From Flavobacteriales bacterium (lineage in GTDB: Bacteria > Bacteroidota > Bacteroidia > Flavobacteriales_D > Sanyastnellaceae), in the NCBI GenBank assembly GCA_022447625.1, contig JAKVAX010000008.1, positions 88,522 to 152,521 on the forward strand: 64,000 nucleotides of DNA, read 5' to 3'. The translations under genes and the position numbers were made by a program. Shown here in pieces: positions 35,277 to 44,174 of the stretch (positions within the stretch are counted from its first letter, which is position 1; every line of letters begins with the position of its first letter). The notes under the pieces were generated by a model. The model had not been told where the DNA came from. It saw nothing but the letters and a program-made list of their open reading frames with translations, and searched no databases.

Positions 35277-36278
35277 TTATTCCTGGTAGATCACCTCCAT
35301 CACCGTCTCCCCAGCAGCTTGCAGCGTCTCCTTATCGATCACGCTCATGTCGTCTTTGTGGGTGTGGTGGAAGGCGCCGTAGCCCATGGGTAGGACGTCA
35401 ATGTGGTATTCCACGATGTTGGCGCTTGGGACACCTCCTTCTGAAGTGACGAAGTAGTTGTCGTCAATGGTGATGGGCGTTTCTTCTGCGCGGAAGTACT
35501 TTGTGTGTCCGAGTTTACGGGCGGTGCGCCATACTTTGTCTACCACGTTTGGTGATAGTTGTACAGAGGTTCCTTCGCGGTTGAATACGGCGTCTTTTCC
35601 GCCGACCATGTCGAGGAGGATGCCGTAGCTGGCGCGGTAGCCGATTTTGTGCTTGTTGGCTGACCAGTACTGTGAGCCCAGACACCAGTCGAGGTAGCTT
35701 TCTTCGTCGTCTTCTACCCATTCTGGGGCACCGTAGTCTTCGGTGTCAAAGAAGATAATGTCGATGCCGACGTCGGTCATTTGTTGGTTGAGTTGGCGTG
35801 CTACTTCGAGGAGTACACCTACACCTGAACCACCGTCGTTGGCTCCGGCGATGGGTTCGTTTTTACGTGTGCTGTCTTTGTCAGCGTACGGACGAGTATC
35901 CCAGTGTGCGTAGAGCATGATGCGCTTCTTCTTGTCTACTCCGTATTGGCCAATGATGTTTTTCATGGCGAGCGGCGTGCCGTCCCATGCTTCTACTGTG
36001 GCTTCTTGTACGATAACCTCAGCACCGAAAGTAGTGAGCTGAGCAGCGAGCCAATCAGCACAAGCAGCGTGTTCCGGCGTGTTGGGTACACGCGGACCAA
36101 AATCAACTTGTTTCTGAATGTAAGCGTAGGCTGAATCAGCATTGAATGTTGGGGTAACAACCTTCGGTTTGCTGTCTTGAATCGTACGATGATCCTTGTT
36201 CTCTTCGGGCTGACAAGCCCAGAAGCCAGTGACAAGGAATGTTGCAATAAAGAGTAGGTGGAGGAGCTTATGCTTCAT
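35277..36278 (-). CDS. M28 family zinc peptidase / glutaminyl-peptide cyclotransferase-like lipoprotein
   Basis: 333 residues. Lipoprotein signal peptide with lipobox GFWAC. The M28 core is clear: YAHWDTRPYAD (first metal ligands), GANDGGSGVGVLLEVARQL, IIFFDTEDYGAPEW and the final histidine in GYGAFHHTHKDDMS. The aspartate/glutamate arrangement and the long loop with WCLGSQYW are like glutaminyl cyclase, which makes N-terminal pyroglutamate, common on Bacteroidota envelope proteins. Aminopeptidase activity cannot be excluded. The start overlaps the cysS end by 11 nt, so it is cotranscribed after cysS. Confidence 0.9.
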   Translation of the reverse strand: MKHKLLHLLFIATFLVTGFWACQPEENKDHRTIQDSKPKVVTPTFNADSAYAYIQKQVDFGPRVPNTPEHAACADWLAAQLTTFGAEVIVQEATVEAWDGTPLAMKNIIGQYGVDKKKRIMLYAHWDTRPYADKDSTRKNEPIAGANDGGSGVGVLLEVARQLNQQMTDVGIDIIFFDTEDYGAPEWVEDDEESYLDWCLGSQYWSANKHKIGYRASYGILLDMVGGKDAVFNREGTSVQLSPNVVDKVWRTARKLGHTKYFRAEETPITIDDNYFVTSEGGVPSANIVEYHIDVLPMGYGAFHHTHKDDMSVIDKETLQAAGETVMEVIYQE

Positions 36279-37761
36279 GTGTCCAGGTAGTACCTTCTTT
36301 GGCGTCCTTAATTTGAACGTTGATTTTGTTCAATTCGTCTCTGATCTTATCGGCAATGCCCCAGTTCTTTTCTGCTTTGGCATCAGCACGCAATGCAATC
36401 ACAAGGTCCATGACACTATCGAGTAGGTCATTGTCTCCGCCAGCTGCTTCTTCTTCGATTTTCAGACCGAGGACGAAACCAACGAATTCATTCATGGTTG
36501 TCTTGAACGCTTCCAACTGTGCTTCATCCATTGAAGCCGTTCCAGCGGCGATCGAGTTGATTTGCTTCACTCCCTCGAACAACACAGAGATCAAAATCGG
36601 TGTGTTGAAGTCGTCGTTCATGGCGTCAAAACAACGCTGGCGCCAAGCGACTACATCAAAGTCTCCAGCTGCACCAGCAGTGAGTGATCCCATCGCAACC
36701 ATGGCATTTGAGAGCTTCTTGAATCCTCGTTCCGAAGCTTGCAGCGCTTCATTCGAGAAATCGAGCGTGCTCGCGTAGTGGCCTTGTAGCATGAAGAAAC
36801 GCACCGTCATTGGTGAGTAGCCTTTGTCAAGAAGTTTATGGTTTCCGGTGATCAATTCTTCCGGAGTAAATCCATTTCCTTCAGACTTCGACATCTTACG
36901 GCCATTTACTGTAAGCATGTTACCATGCATCCAGTAGGTAACCGAAGCCTCGCTATTTGCACCTTTATTTTGAGCAATTTCACATTCGTGGTGAGGGAAC
37001 TTTAGATCCATGCCTCCGCCATGAATATCAAATTGATCTCCGAGGTATTTTGTGCTCATAGCAGAACACTCCAAATGCCAACCAGGGAAACCTTGTCCCC
37101 AAGGCGAAGGCCAACGCATGATGTGACTATCGTCCGCGTTTTTCCAGATAGCAAAGTCAAGCGGATCACGCTTTTCACTTTGTCCGTCAAGGGCACGCGT
37201 GTTATTCATCAGCTCGTCAATCTTCCTTCCTGAAAGATCTCCATAGCCGTGTTCTTCATTGAATTTCTTTACGTCGAAATAAACAGAACCATTTACTTCA
37301 TATCCATAGCCATTGTTGATGATCTTTTGAACCATCTCAATCTGCTCAATGATATGACCCGTAGCTGTTGGCTCAATCGAAGGAGGCAGGATGTCGAATA
37401 TACGCATCACATCATGGAAGTCATTCGTATACTTCTGTGCCACTTCCATAGGCTCTAAATTCTCTAGTCGAGCCTTTTTGCTGATTTTATCTTCCCCATC
37501 GTCGGCATCATCAGTCAAGTGACCTACATCGGTGATATTACGAACGTATCTCACTTTGTACCCCAAGAATGTCAAGTAGCGGTAGATCACATCGAATGAA
37601 AGAAAGGTTCTGACATTTCCCAAATGTACATTGCTGTATACCGTGGGGCCACACACATACATTCCTACATATGGCGGGTTCAATGCTTGAAATACTTCCT
37701 TTTGACGATTGAGGCAATTGTATACTTGAAGCTTTTGCTCTGGGTAGCGATTTTTGTCCAT
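36268..37761 (-). CDS. cysS: Cysteinyl-tRNA synthetase
   Basis: Class I synthetase. The zinc and ATP motifs are present: MYVCGPTVYSNVHLGNVRTF (HIGH-equivalent HLGN), the zinc ligands Cys in GWHLECSAM and His/Cys in FPHHECEIAQ, and KMSKSEGN. The DALR-like helical anticodon domain and the tail DKIRDELNKINVQIKDAKEGT close the protein. 497 residues, normal. It starts with MDKNRYPEQKLQVYNCLNRQKEVF. A single-gene promoter region of about 105 bp precedes it. Overlaps the M28 gene at its 3' end. Confidence 0.97.
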   Translation of the reverse strand: MDKNRYPEQKLQVYNCLNRQKEVFQALNPPYVGMYVCGPTVYSNVHLGNVRTFLSFDVIYRYLTFLGYKVRYVRNITDVGHLTDDADDGEDKISKKARLENLEPMEVAQKYTNDFHDVMRIFDILPPSIEPTATGHIIEQIEMVQKIINNGYGYEVNGSVYFDVKKFNEEHGYGDLSGRKIDELMNNTRALDGQSEKRDPLDFAIWKNADDSHIMRWPSPWGQGFPGWHLECSAMSTKYLGDQFDIHGGGMDLKFPHHECEIAQNKGANSEASVTYWMHGNMLTVNGRKMSKSEGNGFTPEELITGNHKLLDKGYSPMTVRFFMLQGHYASTLDFSNEALQASERGFKKLSNAMVAMGSLTAGAAGDFDVVAWRQRCFDAMNDDFNTPILISVLFEGVKQINSIAAGTASMDEAQLEAFKTTMNEFVGFVLGLKIEEEAAGGDNDLLDSVMDLVIALRADAKAEKNWGIADKIRDELNKINVQIKDAKEGTTWTHEA

Positions 37762-37866
37762 TGTGCTTTAGATTCGGAACAAAGATAGTTTCTAAAATGA
37801 GAAAGAACCGCCGTTTCCGACAGTTCCTTCGCGCATGGTTATTTATAGTTGTAGTTGATATCGATC

Positions 37867-38766
37867 TTATTCTTCTTCGTCGATCACACCCGTACCGATG
37901 TACTTTCCATTCTTGTAGATCTCAATTCGAACCAGAATTCCATCTTGGTTGTAACGGTACCACTTACCGTTCCATAGACGTCCGTTCTTGAAGTCACCCA
38001 CCTGCGTCACCTGTTGTAAAGCGTTGTACAGAATGTTGTGACCGTTCGGTTCGAACTTATGAGCTTCATTGGTGTGCTCGTCTTCCTCAGGTGAAGCGGA
38101 TACGATCACCTCTTCTTCCTGTTCAGGAGTGGTTGTCTTTTTCTCTCTTGGTGCGTTTCCACCGAAGGTGCGTGTTGACCCTTTCTTCACGGCTCCGTTG
38201 TTGAGGGTCTTCACTTCTTTGAGCTTTCCGTTTTCATAGTAACGGCGCATCGCCCCCTCTTCTTTACCATTCACGATATTCACTTCCAGCGCAAGCTGTC
38301 CGTTCTCGTGGAAGTAGCGTTGAACGCCATTTCGCTTTCCGCTATCAGCAAAGAAGAATTCTTGTTGCGGCTCTCCGTTTTCGTGGAATCGTTTGAACTC
38401 ACCTACGTTCTTATTACGGTGCCAAGTGCTTTTCTCTTCCACTTGTCCGTTATCATAGTAGATGGTATAAGGTCCGTACGGACGATCATTCACGTAAGTA
38501 ATCTCACTGTGAATGGTTCCATCTGGATAGTACTTCTTCCAGAGACCTTCTTTATAGTTGTTGATGTAATTTCCTTCTTCAACGGTGGCATTCGCCGAGA
38601 AGTCCATTTCTTCTGACATGTATCCTTTGATGATCCAATACCCTTGACGCAGGCCTTTATCGTCGACCTGGTTGAGTTCAGACACATCGCCTGCAGTGGC
38701 GCTGATTGCGACCAACAGCAAGATCGGAAGGATCCAAAGCTTGAATGTTGAATGTAGTGAAGTCAT
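37867..38766 (-). CDS. Secreted MORN/YwqK-type repeat protein
   Basis: 299 residues with a signal peptide (residues 1-25, ending ATAGD). At least five 22-24-residue repeats of the toxin-antitoxin YwqK / MORN type: GLWKKYYPDGTIHSEITY, GPYTIYYDNGQVEEKSTW, GEFKRFHENGEPQQEFFF, GVQRYFHENGQLALEV, GAMRRYYENGKLKEVKTL. A charged linker (PREKKTTTPEQEEE) and a last divergent repeat (GKWYRYNQDGILVRIEIY) follow. Such repeats form beta-hairpin rods. Function unknown; related repeats occur in the TonB-like protein at 28322. Confidence 0.85.
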   Translation of the reverse strand: MTSLHSTFKLWILPILLLVAISATAGDVSELNQVDDKGLRQGYWIIKGYMSEEMDFSANATVEEGNYINNYKEGLWKKYYPDGTIHSEITYVNDRPYGPYTIYYDNGQVEEKSTWHRNKNVGEFKRFHENGEPQQEFFFADSGKRNGVQRYFHENGQLALEVNIVNGKEEGAMRRYYENGKLKEVKTLNNGAVKKGSTRTFGGNAPREKKTTTPEQEEEVIVSASPEEDEHTNEAHKFEPNGHNILYNALQQVTQVGDFKNGRLWNGKWYRYNQDGILVRIEIYKNGKYIGTGVIDEEE

Positions 38767-38817
38767 TTGCCGTGTTTTGCTGGTTAAGCTACACGTGTGT
38801 ATACGGGCAAATGCTTC

Positions 38818-39789
38818 TCAGGTTTCAGCTAGCTCTTTTTTTTTCTGAATTGCGGTGAGCATAATGTCCACAAGGGAATTGACATCGGTCTTCGCGCGCC
38901 AGTTCCAATCGTTCGCAGCCTGGCTATCATCAATGCTTGACGGCCATGTTTCCGCAATTTGCTGACGGAAGTCTGGGTCATAGCTGATTTCAAATTCAGG
39001 CATGCGCTGACAAATCTGTTCCGCCAATTCTGCCGGAGTGAAGTCAACACCATTAATGTTGTACGAAGTACGCACCGAAATTTTCTCGGTATCTGCCTGC
39101 ATCAATTCGATGGTAGCGCGAATCGCATCTTCCATGTACATCATCGGTAGACGCATATCTTCTGCCAAGAACGATGTGTACTTCCCTTCTTGAATCGCTT
39201 TGAAGAATATGTCTACAGCGTAGTCAGTCGTTCCTCCGCCTGGTTCAGATCGGTGACCGATCAACCCGGGGTAGCGGATGCTACGCACATCAACTCCGTA
39301 TTGCTTTTGGTAGTACGCACACCACTGCTCACCAGCGAGCTTCGAGATACCGTAAACGGTCGTTGGCTCGGTAATGGTTGATTGTGGTACGTTTTCTTTG
39401 GGAGTGGTGGGCCCAAACACCGCGATGCTCGATGGCCAGAATAGTTTCTTGAATAGTCCCTTCTTTGCCGCGTTCAAAGTGTTGAACAGTCCGGTCATAT
39501 TCAGGTCCCATCCTTTTTCCGGGTACTTTTCCGCGGTAGCGCTGAGCATGGCCGCTAGATTGTACACTGTATCAATATTATGCTTTCGAAGGACTTCTTC
39601 GAGTTGATCTTCATTCAGAATATTCAGGTGCTCGAAAGTGAATACTTCGAGTTCCTTTTGTGCTGGAGGACGAATATCGGCGCCGATCACATTTTCGGTA
39701 CCATGAATCCTTCCGAGCTCAAGGAGCAATTCGACCCCAATTTGGCCCGACGCTCCGATCACAAGTGATCGTTCGATGGTATGTTGCAT
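38818..39789 (-). CDS. NAD-dependent epimerase/dehydratase-family SDR, L-threonine 3-dehydrogenase-like
   Basis: 323 residues, extended SDR. The Rossmann motif is VIGASGQIGVELLLEL (GxxGxxG, residues 11-17), NLAAMLSATAE follows, and the catalytic Tyr-Lys is in TVYGISKLAGE. The phrases RSIRYPGLIG, GGGTTDYAVDIF and MYMEDAIRATIEL match the SDR-type threonine dehydrogenase group, which oxidises L-threonine to 2-amino-3-ketobutyrate. That substrate is inferred from similarity as I remember it. No kbl (2-amino-3-ketobutyrate ligase) gene is adjacent. A 13-mer copy (39529-39541) encodes ATAE. Confidence 0.86.
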   Translation of the reverse strand: MQHTIERSLVIGASGQIGVELLLELGRIHGTENVIGADIRPPAQKELEVFTFEHLNILNEDQLEEVLRKHNIDTVYNLAAMLSATAEKYPEKGWDLNMTGLFNTLNAAKKGLFKKLFWPSSIAVFGPTTPKENVPQSTITEPTTVYGISKLAGEQWCAYYQKQYGVDVRSIRYPGLIGHRSEPGGGTTDYAVDIFFKAIQEGKYTSFLAEDMRLPMMYMEDAIRATIELMQADTEKISVRTSYNINGVDFTPAELAEQICQRMPEFEISYDPDFRQQIAETWPSSIDDSQAANDWNWRAKTDVNSLVDIMLTAIQKKKELAET

Positions 39790-39932
39790 TCCCGCTAGGT
39801 TCTTCCTACGAAGTCATTTTTCGTAGTGGTGCGAATATACGGAAAAGACGGGCACCCCTACTGAACTCCCCTCACGGAGGGGAGGGGATTACTCCTAAAT
39901 AGTTGAGGGTGTAATAGATAAGCAACCCCTAC

Positions 39933-39992
39933 GGACGCCGGATGCCGGACGCCGGAGAAGAAACCAATGACCAAAGACTAAGGACTAATAAC
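39933..39992. repeat. Two adjacent heptanucleotide-period arrays
   Basis: GGACGCC, GGATGCC, GGACGCC at 39933-39953, then CAATGAC, CAAAGAC, TAAGGAC, TAATAAC at 39965-39992, ending at the stop of the LytTR gene. Both have an exact 7-bp period but unrelated sequences. The rest of the 203-bp gap holds a C/G-rich palindrome near 39866-39886 and no gene. Confidence 0.75.
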
Positions 39993-40739
39993 CTAAAGAG
40001 ACAACATCTCCTTAAACCTCACCGCCTGCCTCCTACTAATCTCCACCTCCGCGCCTCCTTGCATAGTGACTTTGAGGCGGCCGTTGAACCACGAGTCTAC
40101 TTTGTCTACTGAGTTGACGTTGATGATTTGTTGGCGATTGGCACGGAAGAACACTTCTGGGTCGAGGCGTTCTTCGAGTTGGTTGAGGGAGCGGAGAATG
40201 AGTGGCTTGTAATTTTCGAAGTAGACGCGGCTGTAGTTGCCGTAGACTTCGAACATGCGGATGTCTCCTAGGCGGACGAGCCAGCATTTGTCGCCGTCTT
40301 TGACGAAGACGCGTTTTTCGATGTCGAGGTGGTCACCGCTGGCTTCTTGGCGCTTGACTTCACGTTGCTCTTCATCGGCGATGGCCTGGGTTACCTTTTC
40401 GATGGCTTTGCCGAGACGCTCTGGTTTGAGCGGCTTGAGTAGGTAATCGAAGGCGTTGTATTCGAATGATTTAATGGCGTATTCGTCGTAGGCCGTGGTG
40501 AAAATCACGTGCGGTACAACCTCGAGTTCTTCGAGAAGTTGGAAGCCGTCTTTGCCGGGCATGTGAATGTCTAGGAACAAGACATCTGGATCTTGTTCGC
40601 TCAAGATTTGCAGTGCGTCATCTACATTGTCTGCCTCACCGATCAACTCTACGTGATCGTGTTCCTCTAACATGCTCTTTAATTCCAATCGTGCGAGACG
40701 TGAATCTTCAACGATCAGTGCGGTAATGTGCTTGCTCAT
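39993..40739 (-). CDS. LytTR-family response regulator
   Basis: 248 residues. The receiver domain (1-120) has ALIVEDSRLAR, the phospho-acceptor Asp in VLFLDIHMPGKDGF and Lys in YLLKPLKPE. A linker follows, and then the LytTR DNA-binding domain (about 150-245): VRLGDIRMFEVYGNYSRVYF, FFRANRQQIINVNSV, WFNGRLKVTMQGG. Its ATG overlaps the upstream kinase stop by 4 nt (ATGA), forming a LytS/LytR pair with the kinase at 40736. Intact. Confidence 0.94.
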   Translation of the reverse strand: MSKHITALIVEDSRLARLELKSMLEEHDHVELIGEADNVDDALQILSEQDPDVLFLDIHMPGKDGFQLLEELEVVPHVIFTTAYDEYAIKSFEYNAFDYLLKPLKPERLGKAIEKVTQAIADEEQREVKRQEASGDHLDIEKRVFVKDGDKCWLVRLGDIRMFEVYGNYSRVYFENYKPLILRSLNQLEERLDPEVFFRANRQQIINVNSVDKVDSWFNGRLKVTMQGGAEVEISRRQAVRFKEMLSL

Positions 40740-41791
40740 AAGGGGAGTTGTATTCTTGCGACCACGAATTCGTCTTCCTCGCTGAGGTGTAAGGAAGCCT
40801 CTTCACCGTACATCAACTGTAGTCGACGACGAATGTTCGGCAGTCCGATGCCGTGGCTGTCTTGTTTTCTGGGGTTGTTATTCCATTGTCCGCTGTTGCT
40901 GATTTCTAGAATCAAGCGGTTGTTTTCTTCTCTTCCGGTGACCATGACTTTGCCGCCTTCACGACTCGCAGAAACACCGTGCTTGACGCTGTTCTCTACC
41001 AACATCTGAATCACCATTGGCGGAATCTTGTGATGCATCAAGGCGTCGTCTACCTTAATCTCATAGCTCAGCCTGCTTTCGTACTGAACCTTGCAGAGGT
41101 CAAGGAAGTCTTGAACCACTTCAATTTCATATTTTAAGGCCACGTCGCGCTGCTCCGAAATGGTCATGCTGTAGCGAAGTAGGTCACTCAGCTTCGTAAG
41201 CATTTCCCGCGATCGCGGAACATCTTCCAACATCAAAGCACGGATGTTATTCAAGGAGTTGAACATGAAGTGCGGATTGATCTGCCCCTTCAAGGTGTTC
41301 AACTGGGCGTCACGCATGGCCGCTTCCGAGCGGTAACGCTCAACCCTAGAAATCTGAGCAATGCGGAAGTAGTGGAAGGCAAAGTAAATTAAGCTCCAGA
41401 GTAAGACGATGAAGTAGTTGTTCAGTGCCGTGACCAAGATGGTCTTGGTCTGAAGATCCATACTCACTTGTGGGGCGTAGAGCGATACAATCCATCGTAC
41501 GCCCGTGTAGCTCATTCCCCAAACAAGAGAAGTGATGGCACTTCCCACCATCACAGGGAGGATCAATCGGAAAGGACCTCTTTTGAGCCAATCGCGCTTT
41601 TTGACGTAGTAGCGGAAGAGGGCCGTGCTGAACATGCCGAAGCCGTAGACGCTTAAGGCCATGACAACGACCGTCCAGTCAACATCTGACCGGAAGAAAT
41701 TCATGCCTAGGAGGATGAGGAAGAATAAACTCCATCCTCCGAGTTGAAAGGCCCAGAACGGACTTCTATTTTCTACTGCTTCAGGTGCCAA
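40736..41791 (-). CDS. LytS-type sensor histidine kinase (His_kinase family)
   Basis: 351 residues. Four membrane segments in the first 165 residues, followed by the PF06580 kinase core with GQINPHFMFNSLNNIRALM, its phospho-accepting histidine after the membrane domain, and the ATP-binding half PPMVIQMLVENSVKHGV and GIGLPNIRRRL. No extracytoplasmic sensor domain, so the signal is likely membrane-borne. Overlaps SdpI-like by 11 nt upstream and the LytTR regulator by 4 nt downstream, giving a four-gene operon: hydrolase, SdpI-like, kinase, regulator. Confidence 0.93.
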   Translation of the reverse strand: MAPEAVENRSPFWAFQLGGWSLFFLILLGMNFFRSDVDWTVVVMALSVYGFGMFSTALFRYYVKKRDWLKRGPFRLILPVMVGSAITSLVWGMSYTGVRWIVSLYAPQVSMDLQTKTILVTALNNYFIVLLWSLIYFAFHYFRIAQISRVERYRSEAAMRDAQLNTLKGQINPHFMFNSLNNIRALMLEDVPRSREMLTKLSDLLRYSMTISEQRDVALKYEIEVVQDFLDLCKVQYESRLSYEIKVDDALMHHKIPPMVIQMLVENSVKHGVSASREGGKVMVTGREENNRLILEISNSGQWNNNPRKQDSHGIGLPNIRRRLQLMYGEEASLHLSEEDEFVVARIQLPL

Positions 41792-42119
41792 ATTTCTTTT
41801 TCAATTCGTTTTCGATCATCGGTATGGCTGCCACCAAAAGTACACACCAGAGGATGTATACGATGAGTTGTGCAGTGGTCAATTCAAACAAAAAGGTAAC
41901 CGCAATACCGGCTACAAACATGAGGGCGGTGACGATCTTAAACCAATACTCACTTCGTGCATTCGCGTAATCCCAATGTGCTTGGTCGCGCATGGAACGT
42001 TTGGTGCGGTAGCCATAGGTGTGGTTGATCTTCTTTGGGGGAAATTTGATCATGATCCCCACAATGATCAAGTTCAGGACCGCCGGAATCAGATTTAGCC
42101 CTAGCTCACTCAGTTCCAT
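41781..42119 (-). CDS. SdpI-family small membrane protein
   Basis: 112 residues from the ATG at 42119 (MELSELGLNLIPAVLNLIIVG); the upstream MNGSMHA is probably not used. Three membrane segments, and the SdpI-family cytoplasmic loop INHTYGYRTKRSMRDQAHWDYANA between the first two. In Bacillus, SdpI is an immunity protein that also controls a regulator, but members with only this domain are widespread and uncharacterised. The gene lies in an operon between the hydrolase (14-nt overlap) and a LytS kinase (11-nt overlap), so a role in the signalling of that pair is possible (inference). Confidence 0.86.
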   Translation of the reverse strand: MELSELGLNLIPAVLNLIIVGIMIKFPPKKINHTYGYRTKRSMRDQAHWDYANARSEYWFKIVTALMFVAGIAVTFLFELTTAQLIVYILWCVLLVAAIPMIENELKKKFGT

Positions 42120-43515
42120 AGCGTGCATTGATCCATTCACTGACCGTATTCAAGGCCTGAGGTGATACCGTTTGTTCGATGCTTCCATATTGCGAAACCG
42201 CTCCGCTTTCTGACTCCTGCAACAAGTGGTTGTGGTTCTTCAGAGTCACGGTGGTTACGTCTTCGTTGTTTGCACGACGTGCCGCAAATTCAATCGAGCG
42301 TAGGTTGTTTCCAAAGTCAACCTGAACGTCTTTATCTCCATTGATGGCGAGGATCGGACAGGTTACTTGCTCGTAAAAAGTGCGGGCGTCGAGTTCAATC
42401 AGTTCTATCATCCAGCGCTGACTGAATTGGTCGCAGATCAACTTGACCATGTCTTCACCCGGCATGCCCGTAGCTTGGCCTTTGAGTCGCTCTTCGGTGT
42501 ATTCCGTCAAGTTCTTACGAATCAACACGCTGTCGCCTTTGGCTTCGATGACAATGTTGGTGTGGTTCTCCATCACCTCTTGGGTCTCAATGGCCGCTTC
42601 AAGTGTCATCCCTTCCGCGATAGCGATATCAGCCGCCTGCGTCACCAATACTTCTTTACCTGAAACGCCGAGGCCAGCGAGCGAAACCACGAAATCAACT
42701 TCGTCGTTTCCTGCGGCTGCAATCGCTGCTACCAGACCTCCTTCGCTGTGTCCCATGAGACCAATAGGTACATTCTCATAACCCTCTTGCGTGCGCAACC
42801 AACGGAGCGCGGCCAAAGCATCTTCGGCAAAATCACGACTCGTAGCCATGGCAAAGTTTCCTTCTGATTCTCCAATGCCACGCTCATCATAGCGCAATGA
42901 GGCAATGCCTTGACGCGCCAGGTGATCTGCCCAGACGAGGAAAGGCTTGTGGCCAAGCAATTCGCTGTTGCGGTCTTGCGGACCTGAACCAGAGATGAGA
43001 ATCACAGCCGCCTTGATGTCGTTGTACGGACGATACTCCGTACCCTTCAAAGTATAACCCGCAGTTGGGGTTTTGAATTCGCTCTCCACCATAGCGTAAG
43101 GGTAGGGAGGAAGTGGTTCTTGCGGACGACGCGCCTCCTCTTTCTGAAGCTGTTCGCGTTGAAGAATGATGGGGTATTCTTGTCCTTGCTGGAGCATGCG
43201 TCCGGCAATTTGATTAAGTCCTTTCATGTAGACTCCTTCGAAGGTCAACTTGAGTTGTTCGACCTCGAGAACCAGCGAGTCATTGCGAAAGTATCCGTCA
43301 GTAATTGGAGTGCTGCCACCGCCTTGATCAGGGCTTTGGAACTTGCCTTTGATGGCGTCATTGTTTCCTTGAATAATGAATTCAGCGCGAATGACCTGCC
43401 CCATTAAGGAGGCCTTTCCATTCCAGAAACCAGTGATATCTTGAGCGTTAGCCGACGAAAAAGTCAGGCCAAGCACCAATAGGGAAAGAAGTGAGCGCAT
43501 AAGGTTCGATTTCAT
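42106..43515 (-). CDS. Secreted alpha/beta hydrolase
   Basis: About 469 residues from the ATG at 43515 (MKSNLMRSLLSLLVLGLTFSSANAQ is a good signal peptide; the ATG at 43500 also works). The frame extends 38 codons further upstream, across the neighbouring sigma-factor gene's promoter, so that part is rejected. An N-terminal beta domain (DITGFWNGKASLMGQVIRAEF) precedes the hydrolase core: ISGSGPQDRN, LRYDERGIGESEGNF, nucleophile GHSEGGLVAA, the acid in INGDKDVQVDF and the final histidine in LKNHNHLLQ. The family is DAP2/peptidase S9-like or esterase. One 13-mer copy (42613-42625) encodes AIAE. Confidence 0.9.
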   Translation of the reverse strand: MKSNLMRSLLSLLVLGLTFSSANAQDITGFWNGKASLMGQVIRAEFIIQGNNDAIKGKFQSPDQGGGSTPITDGYFRNDSLVLEVEQLKLTFEGVYMKGLNQIAGRMLQQGQEYPIILQREQLQKEEARRPQEPLPPYPYAMVESEFKTPTAGYTLKGTEYRPYNDIKAAVILISGSGPQDRNSELLGHKPFLVWADHLARQGIASLRYDERGIGESEGNFAMATSRDFAEDALAALRWLRTQEGYENVPIGLMGHSEGGLVAAIAAAGNDEVDFVVSLAGLGVSGKEVLVTQAADIAIAEGMTLEAAIETQEVMENHTNIVIEAKGDSVLIRKNLTEYTEERLKGQATGMPGEDMVKLICDQFSQRWMIELIELDARTFYEQVTCPILAINGDKDVQVDFGNNLRSIEFAARRANNEDVTTVTLKNHNHLLQESESGAVSQYGSIEQTVSPQALNTVSEWINARYGTE

Positions 43516-43520
43516 GACAG

Positions 43521-44174
43521 GTGGAAGATAATTCATCTCAACTTTTTGCCATTGTTGAAAATGGGGAGCGGTCTCGGCCAACGCCAAGCGGAAGGTTCGC
43601 ATCATTTTTTCTACCTTCGGTCGCAACAAATGACCTGCCAGTGATCCTTAGCCTTTCAGGAAGCGGAAAGAGCGATCAACCCCTCTCACCAGACGAATAC
43701 CGGTCGTACTTCGAACAGTACTTCACGCCTATTCGTAACTACCTGTATTTCAAGACGGGAGATGAGGGTATGGCCGAAGATATCGCCCAAGATACCTTCA
43801 TTAAGTTGTGGGAAAACCGTCATAAGATTGAACGAAAGACGGTGAAATCATACCTCTACACCATTGCAGGGAATTTGGCGATCAATCAGCTGAAGAGACA
43901 GCAACTTCAATACAAATTCCAGAATCAGGTAGAGATTCATCAAGACAATCGCGATCCTGATTACTTGCTGGCCATGAAAGAGTTCGAAGCGAAGCTTCAA
44001 AAAGTCATTGGTGAAATGCCTGAAGGAAGCCGTGAAGTCTTCTTGATGAACCGATTAGAGGATTTGAAGTACCGTGAAATTGCCGAACGTCTTGGAATCA
44101 CAGTGAAGGCCGTCGAAAAACGAATGAGCAAAGCGCTTCACATTCTCAGAGAAAAGCTGAATATTGAGGTGTGA
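43521..44174 (+). CDS. ECF-type RNA polymerase sigma factor
   Basis: Sigma-70 region 2 (about residues 75-140 of this frame: YFTPIRNYLYFKTGDEGMAEDIAQDTFIKLWEN) and region 4 (KVIGEMPEGSREVFLMNRLEDLKYREIAERLGITVKAVEKRMSKAL). The start is uncertain: the ATG at 43521 gives 217 residues, but the first 40 are not family-like, and it lies only 6 bp from the divergent hydrolase start. A GTG at 43641 would leave 178 residues, nearer the usual length, and has a -7-like TACCTTCG (43611-43618) before it. It is followed with a 1-nt overlap by a TonB receptor, but there is no adjacent anti-sigma factor. Confidence 0.9.
   Translation: MEDNSSQLFAIVENGERSRPTPSGRFASFFLPSVATNDLPVILSLSGSGKSDQPLSPDEYRSYFEQYFTPIRNYLYFKTGDEGMAEDIAQDTFIKLWENRHKIERKTVKSYLYTIAGNLAINQLKRQQLQYKFQNQVEIHQDNRDPDYLLAMKEFEAKLQKVIGEMPEGSREVFLMNRLEDLKYREIAERLGITVKAVEKRMSKALHILREKLNIEV

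Noticed and set aside
39660..39902. Plus-strand open frame over the start of the threonine-dehydrogenase-like gene
   Set aside because: Antisense to a well-supported gene and ending in repeat text.
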